Virus record (IMG/VR): IMGVR_UViG_3300049927_000035
Span: 1 to 44,016 of that record
DNA length: 44,016 nt
Reading direction: 5' to 3' (one strand)
Source: a virus
Each line of letters begins with the position of its first letter. Position 1 is the stretch's first letter. The notes beneath the pieces are model-generated. The model did not search any database. It saw only the letters and a program-made list of their open reading frames with translations, and was not told the DNA's origin. A program made the translations under genes and the position numbers. This document shows positions 1 through 7,749 of this stretch, piece after piece.

Positions 1-1664
1 ACGTGGCAGGCGTAGATCCGGCCAGGCGCGAGGACCCTCAGGAGTTGCGGGGTGAGGTAGTCCATCTGGGCCCAGAAGTGGTCATTGTTGTCGGTGTGGC
101 CGAAGTCGTTGTAGTTGGGCGTGTACTCGTAGTGGTTGCTGAACGGGATGGACGTGACGATCAGGTCGACGGAGTTCTCGGCCATGGATCGCGTCTCTGC
201 CACGCAGTCATTGTTCGCGACGAGCCAGCCTTCGCCGGACGCTTCGATACGATCGATGCCCATGGCTCTCGTGAGCGCTTCGTTGATGCCGGTCTGGGAC
301 AGGCCATGCTCTTTGATGATGGCGGTCATGTTTTTAGTCAGTTCCTTGTCTCGTGCCCATTTGGATTTGAGGGAGTCCACCACTTCGCGCTCCGATTCGG
401 CGTAGATGGCGTAGACGTGGCATTCCCGCGTCTGCCCGAAGCGCTGGATGCGGTGGCAGGCTTGTATGAAGTCGTTGAACTTCCATGACACGCCGACAAA
501 GATGGCGGTGTTGCACTGCTGCAGGTTCATGCCCTGGCCGAGCATGACGGGTTTGCCGATGAGCGCGTACGTTTCGTGGTTGCGCCACATGTCGAGGCGG
601 CGCTCGGCTTCCTCCGTGGTGAGCGAACCGTGCACGGATGAGTAGCTGAGGCCAGCCGACTTGAGCGTTTGCTCGATGGCGGATTGTTCGTCGTTGAGGT
701 CGCACCAGATGATGATCTGGTGTTGTTCGTCGCCGCCATGCGTGTTGACGATCTCGAGCATCTTGGCGATGCGGTCCCCGATGGTGACGCGCTTTTCCTT
801 CGCCGAGCCCTTGAGGTCCAGGGACGCGCCGCGGAAGAGGTGGACTTGGCCATCCCGGTCGATGGTGACGTTCTGGGACTGGTCTACGGACACTTCCACC
901 CATTCCGTTTTCATTCCGGGCAGGTCGTAGCCTTCGTCACTGAATCCGAGGTCGGACGGTCGTTGCAGGAAGATTGACCACGTGTTGAGCCAGATCCAGA
1001 ACTCTTGCTCTTTGTGTGGGTAGAGCGTGAGGTTGTTCGCTTGGGTGGAGTCGCGCTGGAAGAACCGGGTGAGTGCCTGTCCGGTGTCCATGACGCCGAG
1101 GAATCCGGCGTAGTGGATAAGCTCCTTGAATCGGTTAGGGCTTGGCGTGGCGGTGGCGACGAACCGGTAGGGCACGTCCTCAAAGAGTGTCAGGAACGTC
1201 TGGTAGGTCTTGGAGCCGAAGCTGCGCAGGACTGATGCCTCGTCGAGGCTCACGGCCGTGAAGATGTTGGGGTCCAGTTTCCCGTCGCGCACGGATTCGT
1301 AGTTGGTGATGTAGATGCCGGGCCCGTCCATTTCGGTGGCCGTGCGGATGAACTTGGCTTCGACGCCGATCTTGCGTGCATCACGGATGAACTCCTGCCG
1401 GACGCCGAGCGGGCAGATGATCAGCCCGGATCCGCCCTTGGCTTCGGTGATGATGCGGAGGGTTTCGATCTGCATGATTGACTTACCGAGGCCGAAGGAT
1501 GCGAAGATCGCACGCCGGCCGCCCTTGACTGCCCACTGAACGATGGCCGCCTGGTGGTCCTTGAGTATCGGATTGATGTCGTCGAGCTCGACGTCGAAGC
1601 CGAACTCCTTGTTGAAGTTGACCTTCTCCCGCAGGAAGTCCGCGTAGTCCATGGTGGCGGTCAT
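1..1664 (-). CDS. Helicase-DNA methyltransferase fusion, C-terminus cut by the window edge
   Basis: 554 codons are visible from the ATG at 1664, which overlaps the preceding stop as ATGA. Residues about 30-470 form an SF2 (SNF2/DEAD-like) helicase: LKDHQ at 34-38, Walker A SFGLGKS at 56-62, DEAS box at 141-144, TATPSPN (motif III) at 171-177, and a late QACHRIQRFGQTRE stretch that fits motif VI. A second domain then starts. TSIPF at 504-508 matches the catalytic motif IV of N6-adenine/N4-cytosine methyltransferases and is followed by LAPGRIYACH. The family usually continues for well over 100 residues, so the C-terminus must lie outside the window. The protein probably loads on phage DNA and methylates it during replication, either for protection from restriction or for replication control. 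The helicase call is firm; the target base is unknown. Confidence 0.9.
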   Translation of the reverse strand, partial: MTATMDYADFLREKVNFNKEFGFDVELDDINPILKDHQAAIVQWAVKGGRRAIFASFGLGKSIMQIETLRIITEAKGGSGLIICPLGVRQEFIRDARKIGVEAKFIRTATEMDGPGIYITNYESVRDGKLDPNIFTAVSLDEASVLRSFGSKTYQTFLTLFEDVPYRFVATATPSPNRFKELIHYAGFLGVMDTGQALTRFFQRDSTQANNLTLYPHKEQEFWIWLNTWSIFLQRPSDLGFSDEGYDLPGMKTEWVEVSVDQSQNVTIDRDGQVHLFRGASLDLKGSAKEKRVTIGDRIAKMLEIVNTHGGDEQHQIIIWCDLNDEQSAIEQTLKSAGLSYSSVHGSLTTEEAERRLDMWRNHETYALIGKPVMLGQGMNLQQCNTAIFVGVSWKFNDFIQACHRIQRFGQTRECHVYAIYAESEREVVDSLKSKWARDKELTKNMTAIIKEHGLSQTGINEALTRAMGIDRIEASGEGWLVANNDCVAETRSMAENSVDLIVTSIPFSNHYEYTPNYNDFGHTDNNDHFWAQMDYLTPQLLRVLAPGRIYACH

Positions 1665-3127
1665 GCGGACACCAGCGTTTCTGCCATGCATGCGACGAGG
1701 TCACGGGCGGCTGGCGGCGTTACAGCATTGCCGGCCATCTTCACCTGCTCGCGCTTGTTGCCGAGCATGATGTACTCCTTCGGGAATGCCATGCCCGCCT
1801 TGATTTCGTGCGGCTCCAGCATCCGGAACTCGCAGTCGTCCACTTCGGGGATGTTCCATTCGGCCAGGCCGTGGTGGAGTCCGTTGGCGGCGAATGTGTC
1901 GAGCGGCTGCCCGACGTCTTTGGGCGCGTTGGTCCCGCGAAGGGTGGTTATCATCGCGAAGCGGTCCACGGTCGTGATCGAGCGCATCGGGTCGTTTGTA
2001 GTGGCAGAGTTGTGCGTCCCGTAGTAGGGGACCAGGATCCCGGTTTCGTTGCGGGTGGTCTGAGTGCGCATAGCCTCGTCCGCGGCCTGGGCCTGTTTGC
2101 CCTCCCGGCCCTCTACGGGCACAAGCAGGGGCGGGACTGCCAATCCGTATTCGGATGTTCCAGTCTGAGTCTTGAGAGTTTCCGTGGCTGACGGCCAAAT
2201 GCGGACGTAGGAGCCGCCCTTACCGTTCACCGCGTCGTAGGTGTTGCCTGCTGCTGCGAGGTGCATGGCTTGGGATCCGTATTTCTTGAGGCCCGCCTCG
2301 ATGCGTGCGAGGGTCTTCGGGGCAAGGGCTTTCTTGCGGTCTCCGATGCGTTCGCCGCGCAGTGTCCAGTCGATGGCGTGTGAGGCGGGCAGCCATCCGG
2401 GTTCGACGATGGCGTTTTTGCAGGATGCTTTCGGGCACCGGTAGTTGTATTGGGCTTTGTATCGCCCCCATTGCTCGGCCTTTTTGAAGACCTGCATTGC
2501 GTCCACGACTTCATCGCAGGACGGGCAGTACGCCTTGGGCCGGAAGTACTTCTCCACGTCGGGCGCCTTGTTGCCCTTCTTCCAGAACAGCACATACATG
2601 CGGTCCCTGCTTTGGGGCGCGGGGAGGCCACCATGCTGGGCGTGCATGGAGTTCAAATACTGGATGCGGTGCTCGTAGCCGAGGGATGTCATGGCCATCA
2701 GCCATGCGTCGAACATGACCCATTTCGCGGCGTCGACTACGTTCTCGGTGATGATGGCCCGGTAGTGGTGGACCTCCGCGAACCGGGGAACATCCCACAT
2801 GGTTGCCCGGGACCGGTCGGCGGCTTCGTCGGGCAGGGTGTCCCCGAAGAGATCGGCCTGATTCGTGATGCGCTTCTTGCCCTTGGCTACGGAGTGGTTG
2901 GTGCATTCAGGCGATGCCCAGAGAATGTCCGAGTTGCCGATGTATCTTGGGTCGGTTTCTTTGATGTCAGCCTGCACGTGGATCGTGTCGGGGTGGTTGG
3001 CGTTATGCGAGTCCAAAGCCTTCTGCCAATGGTTCAGGGCGGTCTTCACGCTGATGCCGGGGTTCTGGATGGCACCCGTGCTGCTGCCGCCGGCTCCACA
3101 AAACATGTCCGTAATTGTTAAAGTCAT
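1661..3127 (-). CDS. C5-cytosine DNA methyltransferase (Dcm-like)
   Basis: This 488-residue protein would transfer a methyl group from SAM to C5 of cytosine in phage DNA. Motif I is FCGAGGSSTG at 9-18. Motif IV is ASPECTNHS with the catalytic Cys at 75; the usual Pro-Cys pair is replaced by Pro-Glu-Cys, a variant seen in phage-type enzymes. Motif VI is ENV at 128-130, a QSRDR motif VIII follows, and GNAVTPP near the C-terminus is motif X. A Cys-rich insertion (CPSC...CPKASC) in the middle resembles a zinc site. The start at 3127 is chosen because it forms an ATGA overlap with the upstream stop; a longer upstream reading is Arg/Pro-rich shadow sequence. It is followed by the helicase-methylase, so this phage probably carries two different DNA methylation activities. 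Confidence 0.93.
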   Translation of the reverse strand: MTLTITDMFCGAGGSSTGAIQNPGISVKTALNHWQKALDSHNANHPDTIHVQADIKETDPRYIGNSDILWASPECTNHSVAKGKKRITNQADLFGDTLPDEAADRSRATMWDVPRFAEVHHYRAIITENVVDAAKWVMFDAWLMAMTSLGYEHRIQYLNSMHAQHGGLPAPQSRDRMYVLFWKKGNKAPDVEKYFRPKAYCPSCDEVVDAMQVFKKAEQWGRYKAQYNYRCPKASCKNAIVEPGWLPASHAIDWTLRGERIGDRKKALAPKTLARIEAGLKKYGSQAMHLAAAGNTYDAVNGKGGSYVRIWPSATETLKTQTGTSEYGLAVPPLLVPVEGREGKQAQAADEAMRTQTTRNETGILVPYYGTHNSATTNDPMRSITTVDRFAMITTLRGTNAPKDVGQPLDTFAANGLHHGLAEWNIPEVDDCEFRMLEPHEIKAGMAFPKEYIMLGNKREQVKMAGNAVTPPAARDLVACMAETLVSA

Positions 3128-4047
3128 GCGGCGCGTTCCGTTTCTCGTAGGCGTTTGATGCGGTGGGTGATATCGGTGCGGCCTTGTCGGCGGCAGAACG
3201 TGTCGAGGGAGTTGATGCTGTTGAAGCCAGTTCGTTTGAGGATTTCGGCTTGGCCGCAGCCGGATTGGATGAGCCATTCGATTTCGTTGCACCGGTCTTC
3301 GCCGTGGATGAGTGGGGTTTCTTCGAAGACGTTCGGCTGGGCTGCGTGGTCGTCTATTGTTTCGTCGTCCCATGCGAGGGGTGGGTGCCAACCGTTTGTT
3401 CTGGCGTGGTTGCGGGCCCGGTTCGCGGAGATCCGGGTGCGGTGGTCGTTCCCGGTTTGTGGCCGGTTCCAGAGCTGGTCGTAGAGTGCCTGGACTTTGC
3501 GGGCTGTTTCGGCGTGCACGTTTTCGCCGTGGAGTGCTCTGCTGAAGTTTGGGCGGGACATGCCGAGTTGTTCGGCGATGCGAGATTGTGACCATCCGAT
3601 TGCTACGAGTGCTTGGATGCGGCGGCGGGTTCCTGCGGCGTTGACGGTGGTCTTTTGGCCGAGGTGGCGGAGTTCGGGTTGGATGGCTTGGATGGCTTCG
3701 GCTATGTGTTTGTCGACGCGGGCGCGGGGTTTGATGTTGAGTGTTGGGGAGCCGTAGATGATTCTCATGACGGTGGCTTTTGAGATGCCCGCGAGGGTGG
3801 CTGTGCGGTCCATGCCGATGCCGTAGTTGGCGAGTGTTTGGATGTGTTCGCGGACGGGTTGGGCGTCTACGCGGCCGGTGTCGTAGCGTCCGTAGGCGAT
3901 TTGTCGGTTGCGCTGGTCTTCGGCTTTCGCTGATGCTGCGGTGCAGTCATGGCACCGGCATCTGTCGCGGATGTAGGCGAGTTGTGTGCCGTGTTCGTGG
4001 CGGGCTTGTTTGTGTTCGCAGTCGCGTTTGACTCTGGGCGCGCTCAT
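3124..4047 (-). CDS. Multi-HTH DNA-binding protein with N-terminal Cys cluster
   Basis: 307 residues. The N-terminus has Cys at 10, 30, 32 and 35 (the last three in RCRCHDC), suggesting a metal site. It is followed by a classic helix-turn-helix, DRTATLAGISKATVMRII (about 80-97). A second HTH (WSQSRIAEQLGMSRPNFSRAL) and a third HTH-like segment (GCGQAEILKRTGFNSINSL) lie in the C-terminal half. This architecture recurs in actinophages as an uncharacterised HTH protein. It is translationally coupled on both sides (ATGA at 4044 and at 3124), so it is made together with the methyltransferases. A regulator or DNA-organising role is inferred only from the HTH elements; no target site can be named. 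Confidence 0.82.
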   Translation of the reverse strand: MSAPRVKRDCEHKQARHEHGTQLAYIRDRCRCHDCTAASAKAEDQRNRQIAYGRYDTGRVDAQPVREHIQTLANYGIGMDRTATLAGISKATVMRIIYGSPTLNIKPRARVDKHIAEAIQAIQPELRHLGQKTTVNAAGTRRRIQALVAIGWSQSRIAEQLGMSRPNFSRALHGENVHAETARKVQALYDQLWNRPQTGNDHRTRISANRARNHARTNGWHPPLAWDDETIDDHAAQPNVFEETPLIHGEDRCNEIEWLIQSGCGQAEILKRTGFNSINSLDTFCRRQGRTDITHRIKRLRETERAA

Positions 4048-4514
4048 GCCGCCCGACTCTCCGCGCCCCGTTGCCCGGCGAGCTCCGCGATGAGATCCGG
4101 CTGCCAGCCTTCCCATGAGGCAACCAATCGCCCGTGGCTGGTGATGGTGACGACGGGCCACTGGTGGTATCCGAGGCCGTCCGTGACGTAGTGGTGGGCT
4201 GTCGGGTCTTCGTCCATGGCGGATTCGGTGACGGGGTAGCCTGCCTGGTTGATGGCGGCTTTGGTGGGGTTGCCGTGGAGGTTGGTGCGGAGGTCGTGGA
4301 GGGTGATTTCGAATGCGAGGCGTGGCCGGGTGGCGCCGTTGCGGAATTGGCCCATGGGCCGGTAGGAGAGGACGAGTCTGCAGTCGTCGCAGGCTGCGGG
4401 TGATTCGTTTTCGCGGACGATGATGCCGCAGCGGGCGCATTCGCGTTCCGGTTCGGATCTGGCTGCGAGGGGTGCGGTGGCGCGGACGCCCTGCGACGTG
4501 CGGTAGTGGATCAT
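4044..4514 (-). CDS. Zinc-ribbon protein fused to a glutaredoxin-like domain lacking CxxC
   Basis: 156 residues. Cys 26, 29, 42 and 45 form a CxxC...CxxC zinc ribbon. Residues about 67-145 align without gaps over the first part to the NrdH glutaredoxin encoded immediately upstream: shared IT, TK, LGY-x-Q-x-PVV and W-x-G-x-x-P positions have nearly identical spacing (LGYHQWPVV at 114-122 against LGYQQAPVV at 47-55 in NrdH). The active-site cysteines are gone: the positions equivalent to NrdH C12 and C15 are N78 and G81. The domain therefore probably keeps the fold but not redox activity. It looks like a duplicated nrdH fused to a ribbon and reused for binding. ATGA overlaps couple it to both neighbours. 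Confidence 0.78.
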   Translation of the reverse strand: MIHYRTSQGVRATAPLAARSEPERECARCGIIVRENESPAACDDCRLVLSYRPMGQFRNGATRPRLAFEITLHDLRTNLHGNPTKAAINQAGYPVTESAMDEDPTAHHYVTDGLGYHQWPVVTITSHGRLVASWEGWQPDLIAELAGQRGAESRAA

Positions 4515-4765
4515 GCTGCAGCCTCGACGTAGCGTCCGAGGCTGATCGGGTCGAACCCTGACCAGTGCAGGTCCGTTTCAGGGTCGCCGCTGGACACGAT
4601 CACGACGGGCGCTTGCTGGTATCCGAGGTATTTAATGGCGGCCAAGTCGTCAGGACTTTGTGACACGTCCACGGTGCGGTATTCGATGCCACGCTTATCC
4701 AGCCACCGCTTCGTCGCTCTGCATGGCTGGCAGTGAGGCTGGGTGTAGACGGTGATGATGCTCAT
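4511..4765 (-). CDS. nrdH: NrdH-type glutaredoxin
   Basis: 84 residues, the normal length for NrdH redoxins. The N-terminal strand leads into the redox motif CQPC (C12-C15), followed by LGYQQAPVVIV, in which the cis-Pro lies, and WSGFDP, a conserved NrdH C-terminal signature. NrdH normally donates electrons to class Ib ribonucleotide reductase (NrdEF). No reductase gene is visible here, so the protein presumably supports the host enzyme to raise dNTP supply during infection. It is coupled to the flanking genes by ATGA overlaps. The identification is firm; the partner enzyme is inferred. Confidence 0.93.
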   Translation of the reverse strand: MSIITVYTQPHCQPCRATKRWLDKRGIEYRTVDVSQSPDDLAAIKYLGYQQAPVVIVSSGDPETDLHWSGFDPISLGRYVEAAA

Positions 4766-4980
4766 GCTTTTACCTTGATTCCGTGTTGTGCGATGACTTC
4801 GTCGGGGATGAACCTGGCCTTGTTGATGCCGTTCTCGTGGCGGTACTTATCCATGGCTGCGGCGGCTGCGTTTTTGCAGGGCCGGCAGGTCTGGGTTTTG
4901 TTGGACAGGTGCCGGTAGTAGGCGGATCGGGTGCCGCAGTTGGGGTAGATGGACGGTCCGTCTGGTGTTTTCCGTGGCAT
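4762..4980 (-). CDS. Small Cys-containing phage protein
   Basis: 72 residues; ATG at 4980 overlaps the upstream stop as TGATG. The sequence has NCGTRSAYYRHL followed by TCRPCKNA, so Cys 15, 32 and 35 plus nearby His form a likely zinc site. The pattern CGT-x-Y-x-H...C-x-x-C-x-x-A recurs in actinophage microproteins of unknown role, often compared with WhiB-like or zinc-finger proteins. The C-terminal part is basic and helical-looking. An ATGA overlap couples it to nrdH. Function unknown; a nucleic-acid-binding role is only a guess. Confidence 0.7.
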   Translation of the reverse strand: MPRKTPDGPSIYPNCGTRSAYYRHLSNKTQTCRPCKNAAAAAMDKYRHENGINKARFIPDEVIAQHGIKVKA

Positions 4981-5288
4981 CAGGCGTCCAGCTCCACATC
5001 TAGGGCTTTCGCGAGGGCCACAATGTGATCTTTTTCCCAGCCCGATCTGCCTTCGGGGTGCAGCCAGAACCATTGCCCGATGTGCGTCTTGGACGGCATG
5101 ACGATCCCGCGCTTACCCTTCGCGGACCAGACGTGCGCGAGGGCTTCGTCGTATGTGTCGAAGGACCGCTTACCCTCAGGCTTGTATGCGAACCGCGGCG
5201 GGGTTGCCTTCCACTTCCGCACGCCGGTGACCATGTCCGTGGAGGATTCGATGCGCCACTTGCCGTGGTGGGGTCTGTGCTTGCTCAT
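4980..5288 (-). CDS. Hypothetical basic protein, 102 aa
   Basis: The start at 5288 overlaps the stop of the kinase-phosphatase gene (TGATG). The first 45 residues are rich in Lys, Arg and Trp (HHGKWRIE, RKWKATPPRF). The middle has FDTYDEALAHVW, an amphipathic helix-like segment. The end has WFWLHPEGRSGWEKDHIVAL. No recognised catalytic motif, signal peptide or membrane segment is seen. Placement directly after the RNA-repair pair and before the small zinc protein suggests co-expression but not a shared function. I do not recognise the family. Confidence 0.68.
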   Translation of the reverse strand: MSKHRPHHGKWRIESSTDMVTGVRKWKATPPRFAYKPEGKRSFDTYDEALAHVWSAKGKRGIVMPSKTHIGQWFWLHPEGRSGWEKDHIVALAKALDVELDA

Positions 5289-6193
5289 CAGAAGTTCCCG
5301 TCCGCGACTTGGAACACGGTCAGGCCGATCGCACGCCACATGCGGACCACCTGATCCCGATCGTCCCAAACGCCAGCCACGTTGAACTTGCCGCGGATGT
5401 GCTCGTTGAACAGCTCGTGCTTCACGACAGCGTCTTTGCGCTTATCGCCGAGCGGGCGCATGTGCAGTTCGTCGGCTATGAGTCCCTGTCCTTTGAGCCA
5501 GTGCGCGGTCACGAAGCGGTGCTCGGCGTCGCGGCCGGTCATGTAGATGATGCGGTGGGTTTTCTGGAGCATCCGGATGATGCGCACGACGGGCCAGTTC
5601 GGCGTGTCAAGGTGCGCTTTGGAGCCGTCGTAAATGTCGCGGTCGCCCTTGATGGCCACGGTCCCGTCGATGTCCACGAGGTAGACGGAGTGCAGGCCGA
5701 TGGTGGGTTCCCATGGCTGCCATTCGGTGGTGGCTGGCGCGTCTGCGGTGGGGTGCGGGAGTGGGCCGCTGGCGATGTATTTGGCGTGCATGGTTTCGAT
5801 GACACTGGACGGGATGCGGGACTCGGCGGGGCGTGCCTCGTTGCGTGCCACGCACGTTTCGAATGGCACATCCGTAAAGTCCTTCACGACGAGCTCCGCA
5901 CCGGTGATGGATGCGATGGTTGCCCAGTTGCGAGCGGTGCGCTGGCGAAGGTTCGTGTCATCCACAACGACGTCGAGGCCGTTGCGTAGGAACGCCCGGA
6001 CAAGGTCCGCCCCGGTCTTGGTGATGACGTTCTCGGTGTCTTGGGTGGCGGATTGGGCGTTGACGTGGATCATGCGGCGCAGTGAGTCGCGGTTGACACG
6101 TCTCCTGGTCGAGGGTGATTCTTGGACCCACTGTTCGGCCCATGTTGTCTTGCCGGATCCGGGCAGACCTCGGGTTATAACGAGCTCAGACAT
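5288..6193 (-). CDS. Polynucleotide 5'-kinase / 3'-phosphatase (T4 Pnkp-like)
   Basis: 301 residues, the same length as T4 Pnkp. The N-terminal kinase domain has the P-loop GLPGSGKTT at 9-17 and a VNRD segment ending in D36, placed like the catalytic Asp of Pnkp. The C-terminal HAD phosphatase has YLVDIDGTV with nucleophile D174 and acid/base D176, then IIYMTGRD. The enzyme would heal RNA breaks by phosphorylating 5'-OH and removing 3'-phosphate ends, ready for ligation. It overlaps the upstream RNA ligase gene by 8 nt, so the two form one repair cassette. The start at 6193 puts the P-loop near the N-terminus, as in the family; a longer upstream reading is Arg/Ser-rich shadow. Confident. Confidence 0.92.
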   Translation of the reverse strand: MSELVITRGLPGSGKTTWAEQWVQESPSTRRRVNRDSLRRMIHVNAQSATQDTENVITKTGADLVRAFLRNGLDVVVDDTNLRQRTARNWATIASITGAELVVKDFTDVPFETCVARNEARPAESRIPSSVIETMHAKYIASGPLPHPTADAPATTEWQPWEPTIGLHSVYLVDIDGTVAIKGDRDIYDGSKAHLDTPNWPVVRIIRMLQKTHRIIYMTGRDAEHRFVTAHWLKGQGLIADELHMRPLGDKRKDAVVKHELFNEHIRGKFNVAGVWDDRDQVVRMWRAIGLTVFQVADGNF

Positions 6194-7250
6194 TTGCGGT
6201 CTCCTTCGTGAAGGTGGGGCGGATCTGCTTCCACGCCCACTCGCTGATGTCACGGCCGTCGAGTAGCTGGAACAGGGCGGGGCGCGTCTCTGGGTAGAGC
6301 GCTGTTGCCTGCGCGTATTCGCGGCGTTCGAATCCTTCGGGGAGGGTTTCGAGGATGCCGTGGTGAACGGCGTGCGCTGCGCCGATGTAACCGTCGAACT
6401 TGTCATTCAAGTCCTCGGCGATACCCATGGCCCATGCGTGGAACTCGTCAGGGACGCCCGCGAGCAAGGTCTCGTAGTCCTTACCGGTGGCGAGCATTTC
6501 CCAGATGGTGCGTTCGTTCCATCCGGTGACGATCTTGTGCAGCGCAACGTAGTCGTCCTGCTTGATCTTGATGCGCACGTCACTGTCGCGGAAGTGCACG
6601 ACGTAGCCTTCGGCGTTCTTGCGCGGCGGCGCGGCGAGGGCTTCGGCGAACGTGTTGAACGGGTAGATTTCCGCTGCCTGACCATCCCACGGGATATCCC
6701 GTGGCGTGAACGTTTCGCCGGTTGCAATGTCCACCCCGCCAAGCAGGATCAGGTCTTCTACGGGGCCATAGTCCAGGACGATGCGGTTCTCGGGAAAAAT
6801 GATTTCGAAGAGGACCGTGACGCCTGCCGGTGGCCGCCAGTTAGGATACTGCTTGCAGAGGATCTGCTCAGCCTTCGCGGCTTGCGTGCTGGTGAAGGAT
6901 CCGCGGGTGGCGATGCTTGGGTGGCCGAGTCCGTCGAGGTAGACGATGCCGAGGGAGCCGTCGAGCTTGTCAGTGACGGTGACAGGTTCGTCAAGGTTGA
7001 AGGCGGGGTGGTGGTCTTCGGAGTGGTTGAAGAACTTCGGGAACGGGCGGGCGACAACCTCAAGGGTTTCGCTGTTGTAGATGAGCCCGCGGCATGCCCG
7101 GGTGACGTCAGTCCATTCGCGCTTGTACTGCGCGAGTTCGGTGTAGTTCAGGATGCGGAGCGGCAAGCTCGGGTGGGTTTGGGTGCGGATGAAGCCGTCA
7201 GCGATGGCCTGGGCGAGCGCTTCGGCGGTGAAGAGGTCAGTGATTCTCAT
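6186..7250 (-). CDS. RNA ligase (T4 Rnl1-like)
   Basis: 354 residues, close to T4 Rnl1 (374). Motif I is TDKLDGSLG with the AMP-accepting lysine at K95. An EIIF-containing strand (motif III), EGYVVHF (motif IV) and RIKIKQDDY (motif V) complete the nucleotidyltransferase core, and a helical C-terminal domain follows. It would join 5'-phosphate and 3'-OH RNA ends prepared by the neighbouring kinase-phosphatase. In T4 the same pair reseals host tRNA cut by anticodon nucleases as an antiviral response. The ATG at 7250 overlaps the SSB stop (TGATG). The family call is firm; the natural substrate is inferred. Confidence 0.92.
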   Translation of the reverse strand: MRITDLFTAEALAQAIADGFIRTQTHPSLPLRILNYTELAQYKREWTDVTRACRGLIYNSETLEVVARPFPKFFNHSEDHHPAFNLDEPVTVTDKLDGSLGIVYLDGLGHPSIATRGSFTSTQAAKAEQILCKQYPNWRPPAGVTVLFEIIFPENRIVLDYGPVEDLILLGGVDIATGETFTPRDIPWDGQAAEIYPFNTFAEALAAPPRKNAEGYVVHFRDSDVRIKIKQDDYVALHKIVTGWNERTIWEMLATGKDYETLLAGVPDEFHAWAMGIAEDLNDKFDGYIGAAHAVHHGILETLPEGFERREYAQATALYPETRPALFQLLDGRDISEWAWKQIRPTFTKETANV

Positions 7251-7747
7251 CAGAACGGAGCCTCAGCGTCGTTGCTGCCCCAGCCGCCCGCGTTGGCCGC
7301 TGCAGGCGTGGCCCATGGGTCGTCCTGCGTTGCGGACTGGTTGCCCCATGTCTGGCCGCTCGTTGAGGCTGCGGAGACGTCGTTGGCGTGTGTCTGATGC
7401 CAGCGCAGATCCTTGCCGATGCCCTCGACGCGGAGTTCATCCACGGATCGCTTCTCGTTGTCCTTGGTCACATATTCGCGGGTCTCAATCTCGCCGTAGA
7501 CCAGAACGGTGTCACCCTTCTTCAAGGCATTGGCAACGTTATCCGCTAGCAGCGCCTTGCCCTGGTTCCATGCTTGGCAGCGCCAGAACTTCGCGGGTTT
7601 CTTCTCCCACTCGTTGGACTGTTTGTTGAATTTGCGGGCGTTCACGGCGACGGTGAAGTTGGCGACGCCCGCGCCGGAAGGGGTGAATCGGAGTTCGGCG
7701 TCAGCGGTCATCGTGCCGATGATGCATACATATGTCTCGTTGCTCAT
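7250..7747 (-). CDS. ssb: Single-stranded DNA-binding protein
   Basis: 165 residues. The N-terminal OB fold has the SSB signatures IIGTMTADAELRFTPSG and VANFTVAVN, then FWRCQAWNQ, KKGDTVLVYGEI and RREYV-like strands. A Gly/Asn/Ala/Trp-rich linker leads to an acidic tip ending in DAEAPF, which resembles the canonical SSB tail that recruits partner proteins. The ATG at 7747 is chosen because it sits 2 nt after the recT stop; the in-frame upstream extension runs back into recT. It works with RecT and the YqaJ exonuclease encoded just upstream in recombination and replication of phage DNA. Confidence 0.95.
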   Translation of the reverse strand: MSNETYVCIIGTMTADAELRFTPSGAGVANFTVAVNARKFNKQSNEWEKKPAKFWRCQAWNQGKALLADNVANALKKGDTVLVYGEIETREYVTKDNEKRSVDELRVEGIGKDLRWHQTHANDVSAASTSGQTWGNQSATQDDPWATPAAANAGGWGSNDAEAPF

Positions 7748-7749
7748 AT

